Source: RYN-230 sp963837515 (GTDB taxonomy: Bacteria; Actinomycetota; Actinomycetes; Streptosporangiales; Streptosporangiaceae). Taken from it: a DNA stretch of 64,000 nucleotides. Below the pieces are notes generated by a model. That model was not told the DNA's origin. It saw only the letters and a program-made list of their open reading frames with translations, and searched no databases. This document shows, piece after piece, positions 8,207 through 16,163 of this stretch. The stretch covers positions 186,001 through 250,000 of the forward strand of contig CAWINT010000012.1 of NCBI GenBank assembly GCA_963837515.1, in the 5' to 3' direction. Positions within the stretch are counted from its first letter, which is position 1; each line of letters starts with the position of its first letter. A program made the position numbers and the translations under genes.

Positions 8207-8712
8207 GCGGGGCGGGGGCGGGACCGCGGACCGCCCGGGCGGTGGCGGAGACGGTGACCGACCCGGAACTGCCCATGCTGACCCTGGCCGAGCTGGGCGT
8301 GCTCCGCGACGTGCGCGACGCGGACGGGGCCGTGACCGTGACGATCACCCCGACCTACACCGGGTGCCCGGCCCTGGCCACCATGCGCGACGACCTGGTC
8401 AGCGCGCTGTGTGCGGCCGGGTTCGCCCGGGTCGAGGTGCGCACCGTGCTCTCCCCCCCGTGGGGCAGCGACCAGATCAGCCCGGCGGGGCGCCGCAAGC
8501 TGGCCGAGGCGGGCATCGCCCCGCCCGGGCCCGCGCCGCGCCGCCCGGCCGGGCCGGTGCCGCTGGTTCTCACCCCGCGCGCCCCGGTCCGCTGCCCGCG
8601 CTGCGGGTCGGCGGACACCGCGCTGATCTCCGCGTTCGGCGCCACCGCATGCCGCTCCCTGCACCGCTGCGCGGCCTGCCAGGAGCCCTTCGAGCGCGTC
8701 AAGGAGGTGTGA
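8203..8712 (+). CDS. paaD: PaaD, iron-sulfur/MIP18-family assembly protein
   Basis: A 169-residue protein with an N-terminal DUF59/MIP18-type domain (TVTDPELPMLTLAELGVLRDV, and TPTYTGCPALATM). The C-terminal Cys-rich module has CPRCGS and CAACQEPF, likely binding a metal. PaaD is thought to help assemble the iron or iron-sulfur centres of the epoxidase system rather than catalyse a reaction itself. GTG at 8203 overlaps the paaC stop by 4 bp. Confidence 0.93.
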   Translation: MSGAGAGPRTARAVAETVTDPELPMLTLAELGVLRDVRDADGAVTVTITPTYTGCPALATMRDDLVSALCAAGFARVEVRTVLSPPWGSDQISPAGRRKLAEAGIAPPGPAPRRPAGPVPLVLTPRAPVRCPRCGSADTALISAFGATACRSLHRCAACQEPFERVKEV

Positions 8713-8714
8713 GC

Positions 8715-9803
8715 GTGACCGCGGTGATCGATCCGCCGTCCCGGCTGCGGGGGGAGTTCTTCGCGCTGCCGGTGGCCGAGGTGACCCCGCTGTGCGCCGA
8801 CGCCGTCGCGGTCACCTTCGAGGTGCCCGCCGCGCTGGCCGGGCGGTACGCGTTCCGGGCCGGCCAGTCCCTCACCCTGCGCCGCTGGCTGGACGGCCGG
8901 GACGAGCGGCGGTCCTACTCGATCTGCGCCCCGGAGGGCGCCCGGCCGCGCATCGGCGTGCGGGAGGTCCCGGGCGGCCTGTTCTCGGCCTGGCTGGTGC
9001 ACGGGGTCCGGCCCGGCGACGAGATCGACGTCGGCACGCCCACGGGCTCGTTCACCCCGCCGCGCCCCGCGCCCGGGCACCACGTGATGATCGCGGCCGG
9101 GTCGGGGATCACCCCGGTGCTGTCGGTCGCGGCCACGGTGCTGCGCGACGAGGCGGCCACGGTCACCCTGCTGTACGGGAACCGGCACGCCGACACGGTG
9201 ATGTTCGCCGACGAACTGGCCGATCTCAAGGACCGGTACCCGGCCCGCCTGGAACTGGTGCACGTGCTGTCCCGCGAGGTCCGCGGGTCGGAGCTGCTCA
9301 CCGGCCGGCTGGACGCGGTCAAGCTGGCCGCCCTGCTGCCCCGGCTGGCCGACCCCCGCGGCGTGGCGCACTGGTGGCTGTGCGGCCCGCTGGACATGAC
9401 CACATCCGCCCAGGGCGTGCTGCGCGGGCTGGGCGTGCCCGCGGCCCGCGTGCACCGGGAGCTGTTCTACGCCGGGGCGGTCCCGCCCCCGCCGGCCCGG
9501 CACGAGGAGGTCACGGCCGGCGGGCTGACCACCGAGGTGACGGTCGTCCTGGACGGCCGGTCCACCCGCCTGGTGCTGCCCCGGGACATCCCGGTCCTGG
9601 AGGCGGCGCAACGCGCCCGGCCCGATCTGCCGTTCGCCTGCAAGGGCGGGGTGTGCGGCACCTGCCGGGCGCGGGTGACGGCCGGGGAGGTGCACATGCG
9701 GCGCAACTACGCGCTGGAGGAGGCCGAGATCCGCGACGGTTTCGTGCTGACCTGCCAGTCCCTCCCGGTCACCGCCAGCCTCACCCTCGACTACGACACC
9801 TGA
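8715..9803 (+). CDS. paaE: Phenylacetyl-CoA epoxidase reductase PaaE
   Basis: NADPH-dependent electron-transfer subunit, 362 residues. It has an N-terminal FAD-binding barrel (RSYSICAPEG), a nucleotide-binding domain (AAGSGITPVLS and WLCGPLDM) and a C-terminal plant-type [2Fe-2S] ferredoxin domain with CKGGVCGTCRARV and a later CQS. It passes electrons from NADPH to the PaaA di-iron centre. GTG at 8715 was preferred over GTG 8709 because AAGGAGG (8701-8707) is 7 bp away from the former and almost abuts the latter. It is the last gene of the operon; a hairpin follows at 9804-9820. Confidence 0.95.
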   Translation: MTAVIDPPSRLRGEFFALPVAEVTPLCADAVAVTFEVPAALAGRYAFRAGQSLTLRRWLDGRDERRSYSICAPEGARPRIGVREVPGGLFSAWLVHGVRPGDEIDVGTPTGSFTPPRPAPGHHVMIAAGSGITPVLSVAATVLRDEAATVTLLYGNRHADTVMFADELADLKDRYPARLELVHVLSREVRGSELLTGRLDAVKLAALLPRLADPRGVAHWWLCGPLDMTTSAQGVLRGLGVPAARVHRELFYAGAVPPPPARHEEVTAGGLTTEVTVVLDGRSTRLVLPRDIPVLEAAQRARPDLPFACKGGVCGTCRARVTAGEVHMRRNYALEEAEIRDGFVLTCQSLPVTASLTLDYDT

Positions 9804-9820
9804 CCGGCCGCCGCGGCCGG
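9804..9820. terminator. Short GC hairpin after paaE
   Basis: A perfect 7-bp inverted repeat (ccggccg and cggccgg) with a 3-bp loop lies directly after the paaE stop and before the convergent DUF2000 stop. There is no T-run, so termination here is plausible but unproven. Confidence 0.4.
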
Positions 9821-9834
9821 GCAACTCCCTGGGG

Positions 9835-10245
9835 TCATGGGTGCAGTCGCAGGCCCTTGAGGACCTTGTCCACGACGTTCTTCGGTCCATGGACCGCAAG
9901 TCCCGCCAAGCTCATCTCATCGGCGGCCACCGCCCGCACGGCCGCCCGGTTGTCCTCATCGTTGCCGGTCTTGAACATCTCATCGATGTAGACGGCCGCT
10001 GGCAGCCCCCGTTCCAGCGCCCGAGTCCGGGCGAGGCCGAGCGCCGGGCCATCCGCTGCGTAGACCAGCACGGGCTGACGGTACATCGGCAGGTAGGCGT
10101 GGCCCGAGCTGTCGAGGTAGTCCTCGCCGGTAATACCGGGCACCCCGGCCGCGACCCCGCTGGCGAGGAACGCGGTGACGTTCAGTTTCTGCCATATCGC
10201 CAGATCCGCGCGCACCACTATGGCGATCTTCGTGTCGAAGCGCAT
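9835..10245 (-). CDS. DUF2000 family protein
   Basis: A 136-residue protein matching the DUF2000 family, whose function is unknown. It begins MRFDTKIAIVVRADLAIWQKLNV, ends VHGPKNVVDKVLKGLRLHP, and contains VYIDEMFKTGND. The ATG at 10245 is where the conserved N-terminal strand starts; the frame is open further upstream, but that part lies in the divergent promoter. It is transcribed away from an AraC-type gene, an arrangement that suggests the regulator controls it. Confidence 0.8.
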   Translation of the reverse strand: MRFDTKIAIVVRADLAIWQKLNVTAFLASGVAAGVPGITGEDYLDSSGHAYLPMYRQPVLVYAADGPALGLARTRALERGLPAAVYIDEMFKTGNDEDNRAAVRAVAADEMSLAGLAVHGPKNVVDKVLKGLRLHP

Positions 10246-10317
10246 GGCATCCAGCCTGCCCGGCCCGCCCGGCCCGGTATTGAACGCTGGTGCGCGCCGG
10301 AAGGTGAGAATGGGATC

Positions 10318-11127
10318 GTGACTGGTGAGTGGTCGGCCTACTGGCGCTCGGGCGAGCGTCCGCTGGAAGCCATGCACGCCCACTTCGAGCGGCACACTTA
10401 CCACCGGCACAGCCACGAGACCTACTCCTTCGGCGTCACCGATGCCGGTGCGCAGTCATTCTGGTGCCGGGGGGCGGCACACACCAGCGCCGGGGGAACG
10501 GTCATGGCCTTCAACCCCGACGATCCGCACGACGGCCACGCCAGCAGCCCGGGGGGCTTCACCTACCGGATGATCCACATCGGCCCCGAACTGATCCGCG
10601 ACATCCTCACCGATGTCGGTGGATCCCCCGCCGGCCTTCCCCTCTTCGCCGATCCCGTGGTCAGCGACCCGGCCATGGCCGACGCCCTGCGCGCCCTGCA
10701 TTCCGCCCTGGCGACCCAGGCGCCCGCACTGCGCCGTGACGAGCTGATCGCCTCCGCTGTCGCCGCACTGGCGCGGCGGGCCTCCACCCGGCCACCGGTC
10801 CCGGGGCGCCACGTCCCGGCCGGTGCGGCGGCCATCGCGTCGCTCGCCCGCGAGTACATCCGGGAGTGCCACGCCAGCGAGATCACCGCCAGCGACCTCG
10901 CCACCGCTGTCGGCCGAAGCCGGTACGCCATCCACCGGGCATTCAGGACCGCGTACGGCATCACCCCCGGCGGCTATCAGAACGCCAGTCCGCACGGTCA
11001 CCACGACTCGGCCATCTGGCCGAAGCCGGCCACCGCCGCGGCCGCAACCTGGACCCCCCCGCGCTCGGCGCGGTGCGGTAACCGGGTCCGCAAACCACTG
11101 CCTGACTACGCGAACTCTGAGCGCTAA
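10318..11127 (+). CDS. AraC-type regulator lacking the second helix-turn-helix
   Basis: N-terminal cupin-like AraC ligand domain (HFERHTYHRHSHETYSFGV, FNPDDPHDGH), then the first AraC helix-turn-helix (ITASDLATAVGRSRYAIHRAFRTAYGITPGGYQ). Family members continue with a linker helix and a second HTH ending in FGxTPG. Here the sequence after residue about 222 turns into unrelated text (ASPHGHHDSAIW...) and stops. I found no convincing second HTH in the other frames, so this looks like a decayed or truncated regulator. GTG at 10318 is preceded by AAGGTGAG at 10301-10308. It diverges from the DUF2000 gene. Confidence 0.7.
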   Translation: MTGEWSAYWRSGERPLEAMHAHFERHTYHRHSHETYSFGVTDAGAQSFWCRGAAHTSAGGTVMAFNPDDPHDGHASSPGGFTYRMIHIGPELIRDILTDVGGSPAGLPLFADPVVSDPAMADALRALHSALATQAPALRRDELIASAVAALARRASTRPPVPGRHVPAGAAAIASLAREYIRECHASEITASDLATAVGRSRYAIHRAFRTAYGITPGGYQNASPHGHHDSAIWPKPATAAAATWTPPRSARCGNRVRKPLPDYANSER

Positions 11128-11646
11128 CCGGCGGCGCCAGCGCAGGCTCCGGGTGACGGCCAGGATCATGGCCAGCGTGGACGCGGCCGTCATGGCCACG
11201 AATCCGCTGGCCAGCCACTGGGTCCCGAGGACGGCGAGCGTCGCGCGGGATCCCGCCGCGCCCGGCCCCGGTGCGCCCGCCACGCCGGCCGCCGCAGCGG
11301 CCACCACGTAGGCGAGCGGCGGGAGCGGGATCAGCCGGTAGACGGCGCTGGGCCGGACGGCGAGGCCCGCGAGCCCGGTGCTGAACACCAGGCAGCACCC
11401 GAGCCAGAATCCGGGGGCACGGTCGGCCGCCACGGTAGCCAGCAGGCCCAGCGCGGCCCCGCCCACGATGAGCAGCACTCCGGCCCGCCCGGGCCGCGAT
11501 CCCCACCAGCCGGCCGGTCCCGCCGCCGGGTAATCCGTGGAATGCCCCGGACCGGGTGAATCATCCGCCCCTGCGGGCAAAAAGGAACTGCCCGCGCCAC
11601 GATAAATCGGGCGGGAATCCGCATTCTGCTGGTATGGCTGCAGCAT
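10456..11646 (-). CDS. DUF6542-type membrane protein with read-through tail
   Basis: The N-terminal 175 or so residues form a small membrane protein: a short polar segment, then about four hydrophobic helices (GVLLIVGGAALGLLATVAAD; FWLGCCLVFSTGLAGLAV; LAYVVAAAAAGVAG; WLASGFVAMTAASTLAMILAV). This matches DUF6542 of actinobacteria, function unknown. ATG at 11646 has AGGAG close upstream. Homologues normally end soon after the last helix (RSLRWRRR). Here the frame lacks a stop until 10456 and runs about 670 bp antisense to the AraC gene. A one-base shift near 11125 would meet a TAG, so the tail is probably not real protein. Confidence 0.55.
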   Translation of the reverse strand: MLQPYQQNADSRPIYRGAGSSFLPAGADDSPGPGHSTDYPAAGPAGWWGSRPGRAGVLLIVGGAALGLLATVAADRAPGFWLGCCLVFSTGLAGLAVRPSAVYRLIPLPPLAYVVAAAAAGVAGAPGPGAAGSRATLAVLGTQWLASGFVAMTAASTLAMILAVTRSLRWRRRLALRVRVVRQWFADPVTAPRRARGGPGCGRGGGRLRPDGRVVVTVRTGVLIAAGGDAVRGPECPVDGVPASADSGGEVAGGDLAGVALPDVLAGERRDGRRTGRDVAPRDRWPGGGPPRQCGDSGGDQLVTAQCGRLGRQGGMQGAQGVGHGRVADHGIGEEGKAGGGSTDIGEDVADQFGADVDHPVGEAPRAAGVAVVRIVGVEGHDRSPGAGVCRPPAPE

Positions 11647-11742
11647 TACTCCTAATAGTTTGTCTAGCACTTGCCCTGCCGCGAGGAAAGTCACCCGCAG
11701 GCACCGCACAATAGTAGCAAGCTGAAATCCGGGGGGATAGCT

Positions 11743-13326
11743 GTGCGTAACCGGGGGGCGGGGCGCCGGGCAACCGGGCGGCCGGGCCGCGGGGGGCGGG
11801 CCGGTACCGGCCAGTCGGTCCATCAGGACCGGGTGGCCGACCTAACTAGCAGGTCAGCGGGGAGAAGCAGGACGCGGCGCGTAGCCCGGGCGACCTGGTA
11901 CACGGTCACCTGCGTACTGGCTGCGCTGACCGTGACCGCGAGCGGTTTCACCTATTTCGTCGTGCGGGACGTGGGCAGCATCGGCCGTTCTCATGCTATT
12001 TCCAGCGGCCCGTCCACCGGTGCGCAGAACATCCTGCTCATGGGGCTGGAAAGCCGCCGGGACTGGAACGGGAACATCCTGCCCGGGCGTATTCTGGCCA
12101 AACTGCACGCCGGGAACGCCCGCGCGGTGGCGAACGGCACCGGCGGGAATACCACGAACACGCTGATCCTCATTCACATTTTCGCTGGCGGCCAGCGGGC
12201 CATCGGCTTCTCGATCCCCCGGGACGACTGGGTGACGTTCGCGGACACGGTCGGGCCGCAGCAGGCCGGCAAGGTCGACCAGGCCTACGGCCTCAGCATG
12301 TACTACGAGGAGGCCCGGTTGCGGCAGGGGCATCCCGGGATGGGCCAGAACCAGGTGGCCTTCCTCGGTAACGAGGCGGGCCGCCGCGCGGCCGTGGCCA
12401 CCGTCGAGCAGCTCACCGGAGTACACGTGGACCACTTCGCCGAGGTCAACCTGGACGGGTTCTACGAACTCGCCCGGGTGTTCGGCGGTGTGGAGGTGTG
12501 CCTGAACCGCCCGGTGCACGACGCGAGGTCCGGGGCCAACTTCCCGGCCGGCCACCAGCATCTCGACGCCGCCCAGGCGCTCGCCTTCGTCCGGCAGCGC
12601 GACGGGCTGCCCAACGGCGACCTGGACCGCACGCACCGGCAGCAGGCGTTCCTCGCCTCCGTCATGCAGCAACTGCGGACCGAGGGAGTGCTCGGCGACC
12701 TCAGCAAGGTCAGCGCGCTGATCTCGGTGGGCCGCCGGTATGTCATCACCGACGCGGGCTGGAACCTGCTGGAATTCGCCGCCCAGGCGCGTGACCTGCG
12801 GCCGGGCAACGTCGTCTTCCACACCCTGCCCATCAAGGGCTACGCCACCATCGACGGGCAGGATGCCAACGCGGTTGACGTTGGGTATCTGAAGGCCCTG
12901 GTGCGGGCGGCGTTCTACCCGCCGCGCCGGCAGGCCCAGCCGCATCGGGCGGCCCGCCCGCGGGGCACCACGGTGGACGTGCTCAACGGCGGCCGGACCG
13001 CCGGGCTGGCCGCGCGGATCTCGGCCGGGCTGGCCCGGCAGGGCTACCGGGCCGGGCAGGTGGCCAACACCGCGCCCCGGACGGCCACGGCCGTGCTGTA
13101 CGGGGCCGGCGCCGCCGTGGACGCCGCCGCGCTCGCCCAGCTGTTCGGCGTCCGCGCCACCCCGTCGGCCGCGCTGCCCGCCCGGCGGGTGCGCATCCTG
13201 CTCGGCGGTGCCGCGGTGCTGCCGTCCGGTCTCGCGTCACCCGTGCCCACCAGCCCGGTGATCCCGACGACCGGGCCGCAGGGCGGCGCGGTGCACGCCC
13301 AGGACGGCATTGCCTGCGTCAACTAG
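11743..13326 (+). CDS. LytR-CpsA-Psr (LCP) family wall-polymer ligase with LytR C-terminal domain
   Basis: LCP enzymes transfer undecaprenyl-linked glycopolymers onto peptidoglycan outside the membrane. An Arg-rich cytoplasmic N-terminus is followed by a transmembrane helix (WYTVTCVLAALTVTASGFTYF). The LCP core has ILLMGLESRR, TNTLILIHI, GFSIPRDDWV with the conserved Arg-Asp, KVDQAYG, and LDAAQALAFVRQRDG. The LytR_C-type domain covers the last 130 residues (TTVDVLNGGRTAGLAARISAGL). GTG at 11743 was chosen, with a G-rich stretch at 11731-11736. It diverges from the DUF6542 gene. 527 residues is a normal length. Confidence 0.9.
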   Translation: MRNRGAGRRATGRPGRGGRAGTGQSVHQDRVADLTSRSAGRSRTRRVARATWYTVTCVLAALTVTASGFTYFVVRDVGSIGRSHAISSGPSTGAQNILLMGLESRRDWNGNILPGRILAKLHAGNARAVANGTGGNTTNTLILIHIFAGGQRAIGFSIPRDDWVTFADTVGPQQAGKVDQAYGLSMYYEEARLRQGHPGMGQNQVAFLGNEAGRRAAVATVEQLTGVHVDHFAEVNLDGFYELARVFGGVEVCLNRPVHDARSGANFPAGHQHLDAAQALAFVRQRDGLPNGDLDRTHRQQAFLASVMQQLRTEGVLGDLSKVSALISVGRRYVITDAGWNLLEFAAQARDLRPGNVVFHTLPIKGYATIDGQDANAVDVGYLKALVRAAFYPPRRQAQPHRAARPRGTTVDVLNGGRTAGLAARISAGLARQGYRAGQVANTAPRTATAVLYGAGAAVDAAALAQLFGVRATPSAALPARRVRILLGGAAVLPSGLASPVPTSPVIPTTGPQGGAVHAQDGIACVN

Positions 13327-13470
13327 CCCGGTTGGCAACAACGCCCACGTCCCGGCTGGCTTCACCCAGGTCCCCCCGCCGCAGCAGTAGAACCGGCCCG
13401 CTCAGCGCGGGCACCCGCCGCGCAGGCGCCGCCGTACCAGCCATGAACGGCTGCGCGGCGGCGCTGGGCG

Positions 13471-14001
13471 TTACCCGGGAAGGGCGCGTTCGGTAGGAGG
13501 GTCGTGCCGTTCCTCGGCCTGATGTCCCGGGGTGAGGTGAGCCGCCCGGGACAGCCGCAGCGGGGTGAACCGGCCGCCGGAGTGGCCGGTCACCGGCTCG
13601 GTGATCACGCACACGTGGTCGCCGCCCTCGTCGAGTAGGGCATGCCGCCGGGCCACCAGCCAGTTGGGGCAGTCCGCCAGCACCGGAGTACCGGCGGGCC
13701 CGTCGGTCACCCGCAGCTTGGCGAACTTGTCCACGGTGTCCCCGGTCCGTGTGCCGAACCACTCGGCCAGCGGCAGGTCGGCGTCGGTCAGGAAATGGAC
13801 CGCCAGGTGGGAGGACCGCAACGCGACACGGTAGGTGTGGTTGGCCTTGGACAGCCAGACGCAGTAGCGCTCCGGCTCGATGCTCGACTGGGTGTGGAAG
13901 CCGACCAGGCAGCCCGCCCGCTCACCGGCCTCAGCGGTGGTCACCACGATCAGCGGATTGTCCAGGGAGGACATCAGGGTGGTGAACGCATCATCGCTCA
14001 T
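13471..14001 (-). CDS. Flavin reductase-domain protein
   Basis: A 176-residue FMN-binding flavin-reductase-like (split-barrel) protein. The core reads NPLIVVTTAEAGERAGCLVGF and, later, VWLSKANHTYRVAL and LAVHFL. Such proteins bind FMN and supply reduced flavin or reduce a partner substrate. ATG at 14001 overlaps the 3' end of the RibD-like gene by 11 bp, so the two form an operon. Substrate unknown. Confidence 0.85.
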   Translation of the reverse strand: MSDDAFTTLMSSLDNPLIVVTTAEAGERAGCLVGFHTQSSIEPERYCVWLSKANHTYRVALRSSHLAVHFLTDADLPLAEWFGTRTGDTVDKFAKLRVTDGPAGTPVLADCPNWLVARRHALLDEGGDHVCVITEPVTGHSGGRFTPLRLSRAAHLTPGHQAEERHDPPTERALPG

Positions 14002-14797
14002 CGTCGCCTCGCTCTTCCGGCCGGAACTCATAGCGCAGGAACAGGGTGTCACCACTGCCCAGCACGTGGCGCAGCGCGAAGTGGGCCAGCGGGGCGCCGG
14101 GTGGCGCGATCGAGACCGGCAGCGGGTCCCCGCCCATCAGCGGCGAGATGGTCAGGCAGAGCTCGTCCAGCCGTCCCGCCGCGACCAGTTCGCCGAGCCA
14201 GGTCGGGCCACCCTCGCAGAGCACCACCCGGTGCCCCAGCGCGGCCAACTGGGCCACGGCCTCGTGCGGGTCGACCCGGTCGGTTCCGGCCATGACCACG
14301 TCGGCCACCTCCCGGGCCCGGGTCACCCGGCCCGGATCGGCCTTGGTGCAGGTGATGAGCAGCGGGCGGGGCGCGGCGCCAGCCTGGAAGATCCGTGCGG
14401 ACCAGTCCAGGTCCAGGGACCGGGTCACCACGGCCAGCGGGGGCACGTCCGTCCGCCCGGCGGCGCGGCGCGCCTGGATCCGCGCCGGGGGCAGCCGGAC
14501 CGGGCCATACCCTTCCCGGCGGATCGTTTCCGCGCCGACCAGCACGACGTCCGCCAGCGCCCGCATCAGCTGGAATAGGTCTGCGTCGGGAGCCGTGGAC
14601 AGGGCGGCGACCCGGCCGCCGATCGCGGCGGAGCCGTCCAGGCCGCCGACCATGTGCCCCGTCACCCAGGAGCCGCCATCCGCGCGGGTCCGGTCCACCT
14701 GCGCGTAGGGCTGCAGCGGATCGTCCAGCTCCGGGCCCGGCAGGAGTACCCGCATCGGGCCGGCCCGCGCCGCGCCGGCCCGCACCGTGCCAGCCAT
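13991..14797 (-). CDS. RibD C-terminal/DHFR-like pyrimidine reductase-family protein
   Basis: A 268-residue member of the RibD_C superfamily, NAD(P)H-dependent reductases related to the riboflavin pathway 5-amino-6-ribosylamino-pyrimidinedione reductase. Visible are the GGLDGSAA and DADLFQLMRALADVVLVGAETIRREG motifs, then VVLCEGGPTWLGELVAAG for NADPH binding. There is no N-terminal deaminase domain. The coupled flavin reductase-like gene downstream supports a role in flavin or F420-type redox chemistry, but the exact reaction is not readable. Confidence 0.85.
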   Translation of the reverse strand: MAGTVRAGAARAGPMRVLLPGPELDDPLQPYAQVDRTRADGGSWVTGHMVGGLDGSAAIGGRVAALSTAPDADLFQLMRALADVVLVGAETIRREGYGPVRLPPARIQARRAAGRTDVPPLAVVTRSLDLDWSARIFQAGAAPRPLLITCTKADPGRVTRAREVADVVMAGTDRVDPHEAVAQLAALGHRVVLCEGGPTWLGELVAAGRLDELCLTISPLMGGDPLPVSIAPPGAPLAHFALRHVLGSGDTLFLRYEFRPEERGDDER

Positions 14798-14855
14798 CGT
14801 GCGAGCGTACCGCTGAGCGCCGCCGCCGCTCGCCCCCCGGCCCGGCCCGCTCCGC

Positions 14856-14861
14856 TATCAT
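14856..14861 (+). promoter_or_regulatory. -10 element (TATCAT) of the trpS leader transcript
   Basis: TATCAT matches the actinobacterial TAnnnT -10 consensus. Transcription would start about 7 bp downstream, at or next to the GTG of the leader ORF at 14868. No clear -35 is seen in the C-rich sequence upstream. Confidence 0.5.
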
Positions 14862-14867
14862 GAAGGG

Positions 14868-14909
14868 GTGACCCGACGTATCCGCACTGGCTGGTGGCCG
14901 CCGCGCTGA
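14868..14909 (+). CDS. trpS leader peptide with tandem Trp codons
   Basis: A 13-codon ORF, GTG to TGA, reading MTRRIRTGWWPPR. Two adjacent TGG codons sit at 14892-14897, exactly where a GC-rich hairpin begins (14893-14919), so the position of a translating ribosome would decide whether it forms. The GTG has no properly spaced ribosome binding site but lies 7 bp after a TATCAT -10 box, which suggests a leaderless mRNA. The ORF is 101 bp upstream of the trpS start. This is the classical layout of ribosome-mediated attenuation by charged tRNA-Trp level. Confidence 0.75.
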   Translation: MTRRIRTGWWPPR

Positions 14910-15010
14910 GGCGGCCGCCAATCCCCACGTGCGTGACGGCTCGCCTCCGGGCGGGCCGGTGCGGTGCCAGCGACCGGTTCCGGCCGGAGGCCTGATCCCA
15001 GGAGGCCCCC
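14893..15010 (+). promoter_or_regulatory. Attenuator-like hairpin region upstream of trpS
   Basis: Hairpin 1 spans 14893-14919: ggtggccgcc pairs with ggcggccgcc (10 bp including one G-U) around a 7-nt loop holding the leader stop codon. Hairpin 2 spans 14938-14957: ggctcgcc pairs with ggcgggcc (one G-U) around the tetraloop tccg. A third short pairing (ggcct with aggcc) could mask part of the trpS ribosome binding site AGGAGG at 15000-15005. No T-run follows, so the output may be termination by another route or control of translation. Confidence 0.6.
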
Positions 15011-16072
15011 GTGCCCACCGCGACCGTTTCCCTCTCCCCACAGCAGCGCAGCGCCGAGCTGGAAGCCGAGATCCACGCCGACCCGGGGCGGTTCCGGGTG
15101 CTGACCGGCGACCGGCCGACGGGGCCACTGCACGTCGGCCACCTGTTCGGCACCGTGCTGAACCGGGTCCGGCTGCAGGACACCGGCGTCAACGTGCTGG
15201 TGCTCATCGCCGACTACCAGGCGCTCACCGACCGGGACGCGGCCGATAGCCTGCCGGCCGATGTGTTCGGCCTGGTTGCCGACTACCTGGCCGCCGGGCT
15301 GGACCCGGGCCGGTGCACGATCTTCGCGCACAGCCAGGTGCCGGCGCTCAACCAGCTGCTGCTCCCGTTCCTCAGCCTGGTCAGCGTGGCGGAGGTGGGC
15401 CGCAACCCCACCGTCAAGGAGGAGTTCGCCGCCACCGGCGGCTCGGCCATGTCCGCGCTGATGTTCAGCTACCCGGTCCACCAGGCGGCGGACATCCTGT
15501 TCTGCCGGGCCAACCTGGTCCCGGTGGGCCGGGACCAGCTGCCCCACCTGGAGCTCACCCGGACGATCGCCCGGCGGTTCAACGACCGGTACAGCCCGGG
15601 GCGGCCGTACTTCCCGGTGCCGGAGGCGCTGCTGTCCGCGGCTCCGCTGCTGCTCGGCACCGACGGCCGGAAGATGAGCAAGAGCCGGGGCAACGCCATC
15701 ACGCTGGCCGCCTCCGAGGACGAGACGGCCCGGCTGATCCGCCGGGCCGTGACCGATGCCGAGCCCGTCATCAGCTACGAGCCGGAGCGCCAGCCGGCCG
15801 TGTCCAGCCTGGTGCTGCTGGCCGCGCTGGTCCTGGACGAGCGGCCGGAGCAGGTCGCCGCCGGGATCGGCTCGGGGGGTGCGGTCGCGCTCAAGCGGCT
15901 GGTCACCGAGGCGCTCAACGAACGGCTCCGGCCGCTCCGGGCCCGCCGCCGGGAGCTGGCGGCTGATCCCGGCTACCTGCGCCGGGTGCTCGCGGCCGGC
16001 CACGAGCGGGCCAGCCAGCTGGGCGGCCAGACGCTGGACGAGGTGCGGGCGCTGATGCACACGGCCTACTGA
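15011..16072 (+). CDS. trpS: Tryptophanyl-tRNA synthetase, probably the regulated auxiliary type
   Basis: Class I aminoacyl-tRNA synthetase charging tRNA-Trp, 353 residues. The ATP-binding signatures are HVGH (in TGPLHVGHLFG) and KMSKS (in GTDGRKMSKSRGN); other marks are VGRDQLPHLELTRTIARRFN and MFSYPVHQAADIL. GTG at 15011 is preceded by AGGAGG. The leader ORF with tandem Trp codons and the hairpins upstream indicate induction on Trp starvation. Streptomyces coelicolor carries an auxiliary, indolmycin-resistant TrpRS reported to be controlled by such attenuation. Whether this one is resistant cannot be judged from sequence alone. Confidence 0.95.
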   Translation: MPTATVSLSPQQRSAELEAEIHADPGRFRVLTGDRPTGPLHVGHLFGTVLNRVRLQDTGVNVLVLIADYQALTDRDAADSLPADVFGLVADYLAAGLDPGRCTIFAHSQVPALNQLLLPFLSLVSVAEVGRNPTVKEEFAATGGSAMSALMFSYPVHQAADILFCRANLVPVGRDQLPHLELTRTIARRFNDRYSPGRPYFPVPEALLSAAPLLLGTDGRKMSKSRGNAITLAASEDETARLIRRAVTDAEPVISYEPERQPAVSSLVLLAALVLDERPEQVAAGIGSGGAVALKRLVTEALNERLRPLRARRRELAADPGYLRRVLAAGHERASQLGGQTLDEVRALMHTAY

Positions 16073-16163
16073 CCCGCCGGGCCATGATCGTGATCTTCGG
16101 CCTGGCCCGGCGGACTGGCCGGCCCGGGCCCCCGTAGAATCCCCAGCTGATGCGGAGGTACCA

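Noticed and set aside
8124..9803. Long plus-strand frame starting inside paaC for paaE
   Set aside because: The part before 8715 overlaps paaC and paaD in another frame; the real paaE starts at GTG 8715 with a good ribosome binding site.
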